From assembly GCA_964035545.1 (NCBI GenBank), contig OZ037767.1, positions 30,556,128 through 30,620,127 on the forward strand: a stretch of 64,000 nt of DNA. The letters run 5' to 3'. This document shows, piece by piece, positions 1 to 12,400 of this stretch. This DNA comes from Bugula neritina. Its lineage: Eukaryota; Bryozoa; Gymnolaemata; Cheilostomatida; Bugulidae. The first letter of the stretch is position 1; the number at the start of each line of letters is the position of its first letter. Position numbers and translations under genes: made by a program. Under the pieces are notes generated by a model. The model saw nothing but the letters and a program-made list of their open reading frames with translations. It had not been told where the DNA came from and ran no database searches.

Positions 1-419
1 TAGTCCTTTTTGACTGCTCATAAAATTTGATCATTATAAAGTTTTTTACTTGGTTTAATTATAAATCTGTTCGTTTTTTTTATCAAATTGAAAAATTCTT
101 CTCGGAATGATTGTCATACAACTAGGGACACTTCATTCAATAATTTAAAATGTTTCAATTAAATACCAAAGCTGTCTAAGAATTAGTACTTTATAAATAG
201 CTGTTCGAAAAGTTTCATTGTTGCAGTAGCATATTCATTTCAGAATACCTAGACTATATTGCAAATGAGGCCCGATCTATTTCAAACATTACAACCACTT
301 GATCAAGACACAGTTTGCAGTTTTCTTGTACTACCCAAGTTTAATACTCTATATTCATCATCTAAGTATAGATGTACATGTAAAGTAAAAGTTGGACATA
401 TATTTTGTTTCACGAATAG
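1..419. other. 5' flank or intron upstream of first visible DCX-EMAP exon
   Basis: This is AT-rich sequence with no supported exon. An open stretch with an ATG at 265 exists, but no good donor links it to the exon at 420, so it is not called. The segment ends in a pyrimidine-rich acceptor (AG at 418-419), so it is most likely the end of an intron whose upstream exon lies before this window. Confidence 0.5.
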
Positions 420-3400
420 AATGGCTCCGTCAAAGAAAACCTCTGGGGTACGGATGATTTGGACGACTTTTACTCTCCCAGACGACCTGCAAATGGCATT
501 GACTTCTCCAGATACGAACCGTCTCCTCAGAATGACTATGATGACTCACTAGACGTGCCATTGCTCAAGAATCCACCTAAGAAAACTAGTAAAAGGTAAT
601 TCATATACCGTCAATAGAGTAGTTAGTAATAGGCATGTATTCTAGTAAGGGTAGTAACTAGTCATTGGCAGGCATTATGATAGTAACTAAAAATATAAAC
701 TGTATTCCAATGTATATTTTAGCATATAAACGTATTATCCATTGCTTATCTTGGTAATGCCAGTGTATTCATTTATCTACAACACAGTTGCATTGTGCTG
801 GGTAGTTCTGCTTAAGGGTTGGTTATATATTACTATAGTACATATAATAGTGCCCCCCCCCCCCCCCCTACTTGCTTATGACATCCACCATTGTTAATGA
901 AGTCATGCAACTCTTGTCTTATAGATTATTGCAGAAATATATTATAGTAAAGTTCATAGAAAGCTGGTAGAGCTGATGTGTATACCATACTTACAGTGTG
1001 GACTCTCTCAACTATATCATGTATACAAATGCATATATTATAATACATCATCACACTGCATTTACTGTGAAGGTTCAAGCAGTTTAATTAGCCATGATGT
1101 TAGCCATGCTGTTAGCACTGTTTAGATTAATTTGATAGAAGTACAGAAATGTCTTTATATAAATGTAAACTGTATTTTCCACTTTGGGAGTTCAAGCATA
1201 GGTCAACAATCACAGTAATCTCCCCTTGACTTACTAGGTGTAATATACAGACTTTTATATGCTACTGTATTTATGTTTCCTGTAGAAAAATATTGAAAGA
1301 CAAATATTGTAGCAGCTGTTGAAATATTTTTTTTAACAAGAGTTTAGTATTATTACTATATGGTTACTTAGGAATGGTATAACATCTATTAACACAATGC
1401 TTATTAATATGCTATTAGTATAATAATATATGTATATGAGTTGATGTAGTAGGATGTAAAAGTTCTGTATTGTTATAACTTTTATCACGAGTTAAAAATT
1501 AAGTTTTCATGTGTCACAATGTATATAGAGTTGCATAAATCAAGTTTCCTTGTGTCACACTGTATTAATAAGTTTATTAAATCAGGTTTCCATGTGTCAC
1601 ACTGTATATAGAGTTACATAAATCAGGTTTCCATGTGTCACACAGGGGTAAGCTGGTGACCTTCTACAAGAGTGGTGACAAGCACTTTAAAGGATTAAGC
1701 ATTGCGGTGAACCAGAAGCAGTTTGTTAAGTTGGAGGCGTTACTAGACTTCCTCAGTTCTAAGTTGCCCACAATTAATGGTATCAAGTCTATCTTCTCTT
1801 GGCCTGGTGGCAAGGTATTGCAACCTTCAGATATATTATTGTAACTGATCCATCATCTTACTTGCAAATATGAGTTCTTATAGTTAAACTAGCTAACACA
1901 AAACTTTCTTCATTTCTTTCCTGCTTTAATCCTCAAGGTTTTACTACTTTTTACACTGCTATATATTGACCAAATCTTGCCTGTCATACTTGTACTGCTC
2001 ACTATATTATCATAAACTACATAACATTATATGGTTTATGATATAAATCACATTATACATCACATAGTTTATGATATAAACCATATTACATCATATGGTT
2101 TATATCATATATCATAATCGTATGGTAAACATTCAGGTTCTAAATGGTAAACTTTCTTCCAGCGACTTTAATCAATATCATCAATTAGACAAACAATAGC
2201 TTTAAAACAAATTTGCATTCAGCAACCCAATGCAATGTTTGTGTGCCCTTCACTTTATTCATATGTACAGTATATTTTCATCACTCTGAATTTTATATAA
2301 GTTTGTAAATAGAGTAAATATGCTATTGATTGTAGCAAGGGTTAAATTAGGGCAGTCATATAAAATAAATCATCTCATTCAACTACTATGAAAACAACAA
2401 AACAGATGCATAATAGAGTTATGCTATATGAAATAAACAAGTTAAAGATGGTTTATATTGCTATACATTCTTTTAAACTTTAAAAATCACCCACCCACCT
2501 ATTTGATTTATATATATATTGAAGCTTATCAAAATTTGTATGGTGATAAACTTTTAGTTTTATTAGTGATTTTAAAGTATGTAGGTTGTACTTAAATTTA
2601 TATAGAATGTGTATTGTTTTATCGATAGCTGTATTTATATTGAGCATAATATTATATTAACATTCTACCTTTAACTAAATTCTAGAGTAAACTGTTACAT
2701 ACCATATGTATTATGCATAGAGATTTTGCATTCTGTACACACAAAAAATATTTCAAATTAAAATATTAGCCCGAAGCATATGTAATGTACGTACTATACA
2801 TGTTTTAGCCTGTGTACAATGTGGGGGACTTTCTCATTGGTGAAATCTATGTTTGCTCAGATACTCAAAGACTGGACAGATCTATAGACTATGGGGAGAT
2901 TAAACCCACTGTAAGTCAGTATACATTCTACATAGAGCATTATAATATGCCGCCGGCTCTTTTCTACAATGACAAGTCTACAGTTACTCACCTATATTCT
3001 ACAGTTACTGCTTTCTGTTGATCTACAGTCACTCACCTATATTCTACAGTTATCCACCTGCATCCTACAGTTACTCATTTGTATTCTGCAGTCACTCATA
3101 TCTATCCTACAGTTATTCATCTGTATTTTACAGTTATTCATCTGTATTCTACAGTTACTCTATTTTACAGTTACTCTATTTTACAGTTACTCTCTTCTAC
3201 ACTACAGTTACTATAATCTATTCTAAACTTATATCTCTATATAGTCCGTGACTGCTATTAATCTGCGGTAATGCCAGACGACTAACAGAGCTGCTGTCTC
3301 TTACTCTACAGGTGTGGCACAATAAGCGGATGTCTGCCGTTAAGTTCAGACGAGACGAGAATGAGCTTCTCCAGAACAGACGAGACCCTCAGCCAGTTGT

Positions 3401-6400
3401 GGCAGCCAATGCTAAACCTCGAGTGCTGACTATCATCTCAAATGTCGACAGGAGCAGCAGAGAGAAGGTAGTCATGTGACTTTATGGCTACTTAGTTACA
3501 TACTCTGTGTAGTGTTTATCCACATGGTTATACTCTGTGGAGTGTGGATCCACATGGTTATACTCTGTGTAGTGTGAATTCACATGGTTACATATACTCT
3601 GTGTAGTGTGGATCCACATGGTTATACTCTGTGTAGTGTGAATTCACATGGTTACATATACTCTGTGTAGTGTGGATCCACATGGTTACATACTCTGTGT
3701 AGTGTGGATCCACATGGTTATATACTCTGTGTAGTGTGGATCCACATGGTTACATATACTCTGTGTAGTGTGGATTCACATGGTTATACTTTGTGGAGAG
3801 TAAATTCACTTGGTTTATAGTCTCTAGAATCTAGATGCATGATTGGTTTCTGCTGAATTAAATAGACCTGGAAACACTTCGTCGCCAACTGAGCAATAAC
3901 TGCTTAGAGAGTTGTCTCTTCAAATCTTTATTGAAATGCTTCACATGTCCTCTGCTATTGCTGCACAATGTGCCATTTCTCAGCCTAGTGTTAGTATTTA
4001 CTGTTTATCACTATTTCCAGGTGATGCTGAACCCCTTAACTAACCAAACTTTTGAAGAGATTCTGCATGATATTGGAAATATGGTTACTATAGAGGAGCC
4101 CCCAGTGACTGGACTCTTTACCGAGAAGAGACCTCATAAAAAGGTACCATAAGATAACTTTGACACAATTACTGTTCTATTATATATATCAAGGTATAGA
4201 CTATAATACCATAGAATAGGTTTGCTGATACATTCTATAGCTGCTGGCTATACTATATTATCATGGGATATATATCTCCATACAGACTATTTCTATAGTA
4301 ACCTGCAAACACTATAATATGCAAGCTATCTTCTGTATAATATAATAAATAATTTAGAGTACAATATACTGTATTGATAAAGTAGTCTGTATTATTTTTT
4401 TCAAGTTGCATGTACACTTCAATATAATACAACATATATGAAGTCGTTGGAGCACTGCATCAACAATTGCTATATTGTGCGTAGAACTTTATTTTAATTA
4501 TAATATTATCTTTACTTTGTATCTAAAGTTGTTTCCTGGTTATCTCTTATTATTGCTGCGATAGCATACTGTACATAGCTATTTGCTAGAAAGTTGTATA
4601 CCAGCAAAGTCATATATATATATATCATTTATATTCAGGGTTTATTCATTCATTGATTCATCTTGAAATGAAATGTTCAGGGACACAAACACAACACACA
4701 CACACGCACTCACAACACACGCACACACGCACAACACACACACACACGCACACACGCACACAACACATGCACACTCACAACACACGCAAACACGCAAACA
4801 CACACACACACACGCACACTCACAACACACGCACGCACACACACACACACTCACAACACACGCACACTCACAACACACGCACACACGCACACTCGCACGT
4901 CAGCTTCCTATCATATATATTAATATATATAATAAATTTGCAGGTTTTCAGTTTCTCACAGCTGTTCAAAGACTTCAAGGACCACGACTGTTTCCTGGCT
5001 GTTGGCAGAGAGTTGGTGCCAGTTGACAGCAAGCAGCGTAGAGTACCCAAAAGCACCCAGTCAGATTCTGCTGTCACATTCAAACCTGCTGCCAAAAGAG
5101 TGACAGTAAAGAGAGTTGCTGCAAAACGTTTTCAAAAATCTGCTGACGGTATTCATTAAATAAATTTATTATTTTTCCAACAATCTTTCAACAACTCTCT
5201 ATAAAATGGCTACTATAAGTTAACAGTAGTAAGTTGCTGTAATTGAAAGTGCAGTTAGTTATGTTTTTGAACCAAAGCGGCCATTATTTTATATATCAGT
5301 AGAAATTTTAGTAAAATGTGTTCTATATGGTTATATGTGACCTTGACCTAAATTTAACTGCAGTAGTAAGTGTACTGTAGAACTTTTCTCCCGTAAAGCA
5401 TAAGAATCTTAATTAAATGTTCATAAAAATTACAACTTTTATTATTAGATTATGACAGTGACTACGAAGACATCCCCTCCAGAGCTAATCTCTCCGTTCC
5501 AGTCGGGCGGCCATCTCTCTTTAGTCGCATGGGGCAGCCAGCTCCACGACGCTTTGTCAAGCCTCCCCTCAGCCCTAAACATGATAAAGTCATTCGAAAA
5601 CCTCTCAAAAGCTATCCATCTATCCGTATTGATGTACATAATCAACGTAGAGGTCTGTGCTATTGCCTTATTTTTGTACTGAAGTTATGCTGGCAAATGT
5701 GACAAATTAAAACTCTGCTTACATTCTGTTTTATTAGGATAAATCAAACGTGCAGGAGTTTTATAAATTGATATTTCTAATTTTTATTAAGTATTAGAAT
5801 TTTTGCTCTATTAGATAGGATTGAAACTTCTCTCTCATTGAGCATTGTAATTTCATTCTATTATGTAGTGTAATTTTATTCTATTAGGTATTGTAATTTT
5901 ATTGACTTCTTTTTATTCACATTTTCTTAGGTTCAGTAGACCAGACCAGAGGTAATTATACAAATTCCAGCTTCAACAAGTTTATGATTTATAAGGAAAC
6001 ATATCAGTGAGGCTTAATCTAATCAAAATAAGATTATTGTTCTAAGTATGCAGCTGATATATGTAAACATCTATGCAAAATTGCATGAGCTCATTAAAAA
6101 TGTATTATTTTAAAGTTTTTCAATTGTTACTATGTGGAGCTTTATATAGTAGATGATACATCAACTGCTTGTTGGCAATATATAAACTATTGATGAAAAA
6201 ACAAGTAGCTTTTAATAAAAAATACTAGTTAATAATTAGCTCAATTTTTATTAGGCTTTTTTATACTCAATGAGAGAATAACTAGAAATGATACACATGT
6301 ATAATAGTAACCATAACCAGTTTTATAGAGCTACTTTCTAATGTGTGTGTGCAATCTAATCACCTTTCACCCAACACAACATAACAGCCGGCATTGCTAT

Positions 6401-9400
6401 CCCAATCACATATTTTTGTTTTGTCTAATCACATTTGAAAGCTAGACGCACAACCAAAGAAAAGTTATTATAAGTTTTGTATGTATCTAGCACCTCCAGT
6501 TATTTCCAAGCATGACATTCATATTTGCTTGTATATAAATAATCAAAAATATTTAGAATTGCTCCCCCATCTAACAATTTATGAAATTACCAGTAGGCTA
6601 TAAATAGAATGTGACATAGTGTTATACAGTGAAAGCGATTTATGTGAGAATTTTTTATGCTCTTAAATATTAAATCAGTGCTTTCTATTATATTATATTG
6701 TTCACTGATTGATATTCTAAGACCATACTTTACATACTTTGCACATACGGTTAGAGTTTGCATTTCTCATCCAATCTCTGGTATAAAACTCGCCACCTCA
6801 TTATATACTCTAACACTATAACAATGTTACAGGCGAGGGGCCTTCATCCTACATATTAACTGACATGTATGAGCAATTTGAAATTGGTAAACTTACATCT
6901 GCACTCAATTATTCAGAAATGCTATTTTACAGTTCACCTTTAGATAATTAGTCAATCTAGTTTTTGTAGAAGCTTTTAATTTGCATCTTTTTTATAAATT
7001 TTCTAGACTGCTATTGATTGTATTTATAAAATGTTTACTTCCCATTTATTAGAACTCTATTAAACACAGTCTAAATTGACTGTTGCTTTGCAACACAAAA
7101 CAAATATTTTATTTTACAGAGTTCTACACGCCTTCCAACTATCAGAGACCTGACGGTAAAAAGCCCGACAGGAAGTTACAGTTAGAGTGGGTTTACGGGT
7201 ATCGTGGGAGAGATGCTAGAAACAACTTGTATGTTTTACCATCTGGAGAAGTCCTGTATTATGTGGCTAGTGTGGCTGTGCTACTAGACAGGGAGAAGGA
7301 TAGACAGAGGCATTACGTCGGCCATAATGAAGATATTACATGGTAACACATTCTTTATATAACATGTGCCCGATTCTTCTTTTTTTATCCTAACTGGGTT
7401 ATCATGTTGTAACTTACTTACTGATAGAGCAAAAGTACAACCCTCAGCCATCATCATGTTTTATTCCTTTTGCAAAGTTTGATCAGTTTGAAGCTTTAAG
7501 AATTAACTTTATTTTCAACTGGAAAAAAGTGACTGATTTACAATTATGTAAAGATATCAATTCTAAATCAACTCCATGACACCTGTAACTGTATATTATG
7601 TGTCAGAGTAGACCTCTTATGTTGTATATTTGCTAGCATGGTGCTACACCCCAACCAATTCTGCGTAGCCTCTGGTCAAGCTAGTGGCACAAGCCGTCAA
7701 GAAACTGCTGCACACATCAGAATATGGGATGCTCGATCTCTAGTCACTTATGCTATTCTAGGCTTTGGAATTTTCCACGTGGCTGTTGGTAGCCTGGCCT
7801 TTTCTGTAGAGGTCAGTGGGTGCGCTTCTTTATAACAGGGATGTCTACTGCCTGTTCTACTGTTCTAATGCACATGCAACTGTGATACCCATTCTTCTCT
7901 AACTTCTAAGTTATCTTTTGAGGAAATAATTTCCTTCAGTGCCTTTACCCAATTCATATGTAAGACTTGAAGACAATTTTTTTGCAGTGGCTCAAGTTTG
8001 GTGTCTTGATTTTGCTTTATGCATGTCTTGTAGAAATCAATGTTTATTCATGCAAGTGTAAGCATCAGCTGATGATAGCCTAATAATGTAAACATACCAC
8101 TCTGAGAAGCTAGTCTGTCAAGCTTTCAGTCAATAATAGCAATTTTTGTAAAGCAATTCTGTTAAAGCTTTACTATAAGAACCTCTCTACGTCGAAGTGT
8201 TTACGCAAGGCTTAGAATAATCTAGAATGTAATTTTTAGAGTGATGGTCAATATTTGCTGGCTATTGATGAGAGTGAGAAGCACGTGCTCAGTGTGTGGG
8301 CGTGGCAAGAAGAGCAACTTGTTGTGAAGAGCTCGGTAAGACTAAAGATTTATCTTCTCTTTGCTTTTGCTCCATAAAGTATGTTGTCACAGAATTAGCC
8401 TAGGGCCACACTGTGCGTATTTTCGCATGCGAAAATTAAAATCACAAGTAGCAAAGGCGTCCACTGTAGCGTCAGTGATGCGTGATAAATAAAGCTTTCA
8501 TTTTTAAATCGCACTCGCTTTCAATAAAACGCAATTTACTGGAATTTAGAACTAAAATAACGAAATTGGGCTCGCCTAATCACTACCAGCCAATTAGGTG
8601 ACGACGACAGAGATGATTCGCACTTGCGTTGAAAATGCAGAGCGACAAGTTTTCTCAACGCACACAGTGGACACCTTTGCTACTTGTGGTTTCAATTTTC
8701 GCATGCAAAAATACGCACAGTGTGGCCCTAGGCTAAGTGTTCCAAGATAGCCTTTAAAAGACCGTTTTGCATTAATATATTATAATAAGAGATAAAAGCA
8801 ACAGTAGATGAGAATGGCAGATTGTCTTTACACTACAAGACATTTAACTCTACTTCTTCCATGTGTTATTATACCCTGTATATAATCACAGCTATCCATG
8901 GATGCAGATTTCCGAGTATTTGGGGTAAATATCATCAGGTTTTATTACAGAGCCTTGTATGTTGTGTAGTGTTATTCTAGAAGGCAGCTTTACCCATTTC
9001 ATTACCGATTTGACTTTGCACTAGCATTGATATGAATACACTGCTGTTTTCACTTTCACTGATTGCTTATTTCACTTCAGTTTATGCACATGCCTTTCTT
9101 GTTCGTAGTTTACAAAAATATTTTCTCTGAAATACATCTGAAATAAATAAGAAATAACTTGATTAAATCTTGAAAGTTTATTTTAAATTTTTCATAGTAA
9201 TAAAATGCACAGCTATGAGTTTGCAAGCATTTGATATAGTTCATGTAGGTCAAGTGTTACAGAGTGTAGGCAGGTTGTGTCCTGAAATTGGTGTATTGAC
9301 CTAATTAGAAGTTTGCATTTTTATTTAAAAGATATTATATTTATGTTCGTTTTATGTTTTAGTAGCGATTAAGAATTATTTTAATGTGTACTTGACCTAT

Positions 9401-12400
9401 TCTGCACAACGCTGTCATGTATAATGAATTTTCACAATAGCACAATGATTTTTAGTTTCATCTAATATAAATAATATCATTTTATACTAAGTGCTTGTGA
9501 CTTGCTACCCCTTTATACTAACTACTTGTGACTTGCTACCCCTTTATACTAACTGCTTGTGACTTGCTACCCCTCTTTAGACCACAACAGACACAGTGGT
9601 GTGGGGCACATTCCATCCACTAGATGACAGAATCATCATTACTCATGGCAAGCAGCACATCTTCTTCTGGAAGATATTCTATGATAGCTCTAGTCCTACT
9701 CGTATCCTCCGAGACAAACTTTCCGGAATTTTCCAGGTGATATTTGAATAATACGACACAAATCTTTATACTGCTTTGTATAGTGAGATCATTAAAATAA
9801 ATCAAAAATGGCGAAAGTTTTAGACTTAGTTTTTAAACAATTCTGTCAGTGAGAGAAGTCATTAAGACCACCCAAATCATATTTAAGATTCTAACTGTGT
9901 ATGTGTATATTTAGGGAGAAGTACCAAAGTTTGTCACATCGGTATGTTTCACACCAGATGGCGACGTGCTCTCAGGAGACTCCAATGGGAACATAACTCT
10001 CTGGTCTCAAGACAACTCCGGTGCCTTCAGTGTCAGCAAACGGCAGTCGTCAAACATGAGGCAGGCTCACAGGAAGTAAGTCATCTTGTTTATATGATAC
10101 ACTGTACTATATGATACACTGTACTATATGCTACACTGTACTATATAATACACTGCACTATATGATACACTGTACTATATGATACACTGTACTATATAAT
10201 ACACTGTACTATATGATACACTGTACTATATGATACACTGTACTATATAATACACTGCACTATATGATACACTGTACTATATGCTACACTGTACTATATG
10301 ATACACTGTACTATATGATACACTGTACTATATGATACACTGTACTATATGATACACTGTACTATATGATACACTGTACTATATGCTAAGTTTATATTCT
10401 GAAAGTAGCGCTAGTCGAAGAACATGTTTGCCTCTGTACCCTTGAGGTTTTGTCTCAAACTCATTAAATATTTGAAAGACTTTTGAGCAACACATTTTAC
10501 TTCAAAAATCAAATCTTTGGAAGACAGTTGCTAATAAACTGATGTACTACAGTGAGCTCCTAGACAACATTTATTCAATATCCAATGAAGTTGAAGTATT
10601 GCAACTTCAATTAAAGAATTTATTTGCGTGAATTCTAAAAATAAATTTTCTTGTACCACATTCAATATTTTGAGATGCAATGGACCGCTGCAATCTAAAA
10701 TAATATAATATATTACCGCAAACAGAATACAGCTGTTTGTGATTGTACACACATGCAGCTTAGACATTAAGATTAATCTGCAGAACCTGTACTTACATTA
10801 TGTACGAGTTTTGTTTACACAATTTCATGAATATCATTATATTGCAGATCTGTGTTCTGCCTGCACATGTTCTCAGACGGTACGTTTGTGTCTGGTGGTG
10901 GGCATGAGATCAAAAAGTGGGACAGACAGTACAAATGCAAAGAGACAAAGAAACTGCCTGGTAAATCTTTTCTTTCTTTAATTGTGTAATTCACTTTTTA
11001 AATTATTCATAAAAGTTGTATTAGAAACTTGTTTATTTTTTTAAATAATTTTTCTTCTAGATCATGTATAGAAATTATTGCCCACGTAGCTTTGCTTTAA
11101 TAAGTAAATTATTATATAATTCATACATCTAGGTTTGAAATTTGTTACATATTTTTAAAATTAAATTTTCTTTCAATAAAAAATAATTCTTTATATTTTA
11201 TAACTTTCTTTATATTATATCACAATATTTATAAATTTAGAGCACAGTTTACCAAATTTATTTTCTGTTTTCTCTGAATTGCAGTATATAAAATATTAAG
11301 TTCAATGCCTGGCTGCTTTGCTTTTAGAGCAATATGGTTTCGTGAGAACTCTCATTCCAGCTAAAGAAGATTTGGTGAATTCTGGGCTGTATGTTGGCAC
11401 AACCAAGAACTGTCTGCTTGATGGGAACTGGAACGAGAAGTTCCGTGTTGTTATAGTGGTAAACTTTCATTGCAATACAGATAATACAATAGCCTAATAT
11501 ACCATATGTATATATATTGTGGTATAATAGTATACATATATACATACATACTGTATGATATACCAAGTAAATTTTATAAATTACAATGTCCATACCAAGT
11601 ACATAGCATGTGTCCAAAACAGTTTTGAGGTCATTTATTCAAGAAGTGTTACTAAATGGTCTAAACAATTGGTCAAGAGTTGACAATAATAATTATTTGT
11701 AATAGTAAGGCTGGTTTACACTGTAATACTGCAATAGTATGAAGCGTGATTTTTGACAGGGCCACAGCGAAGAGTTGTGGGCTTTGTCAAGCCACCCTCA
11801 AGAGCACACATTCGTGACTGCAGGCTATGATCATTCCGTCTGCAAGTGGTCAGCAGTTAGTCACAAACTCATTTGGAAGATTGTAATCGAGGTAACACTT
11901 TGGAGTTATAAATTATGTTTCTGTATTTACAGAATTTCATGACTCAAACAACTGTATTAGTTTTACTGCTTCAAAATAGCTATTGTTCATTCTTTCTTTT
12001 GAATAAGGTGCCTTTTCAGTAAATTAGCATAGTTTTTTCACATTGTTGTATATAGACAACCTGTGATATATTTTAGACCACATAGCAAACTTTGCTGTAA
12101 CAGTAACAGATAATTGTATTTGGTTTACCAGCTTTCTCATTGTAGAATGGTTGATTTAATCGCTGATGATTTTGACTAAGCTGTATATAAGCAGTGATTT
12201 AAATGTACTTCAGACTAGACTAAATGTACTACAATATGAAATGAAACTCATCAATTTGAAAATTCCCTGAGTTGATATTTTATTTAAATTTGCTGAATTA
12301 TAAACTGTTAGTGTAAAAACCTTATACGTTTTATATTCGCAAGAAAATATCCCCAAGCAATATGCAACTCGTGTATGAATGCGTGGTTGCTATAGAAACC

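Noticed and set aside
421-552. ATG at 421 opening a basic peptide (MAPSKKTSG)
   Set aside because: It is a shadow frame. The exon 420-595 in the next frame joins in phase to the doublecortin exon.
4642-5026. His/Thr-rich and Cys/Val-rich open frames on both strands
   Set aside because: They are produced by the CA microsatellite; only the part from 4944 on plus is an exon.
10092-10388. CRISPR-like array of regularly spaced repeats
   Set aside because: Head-to-tail units without unique spacers, inside an intron of an animal gene; a minisatellite.
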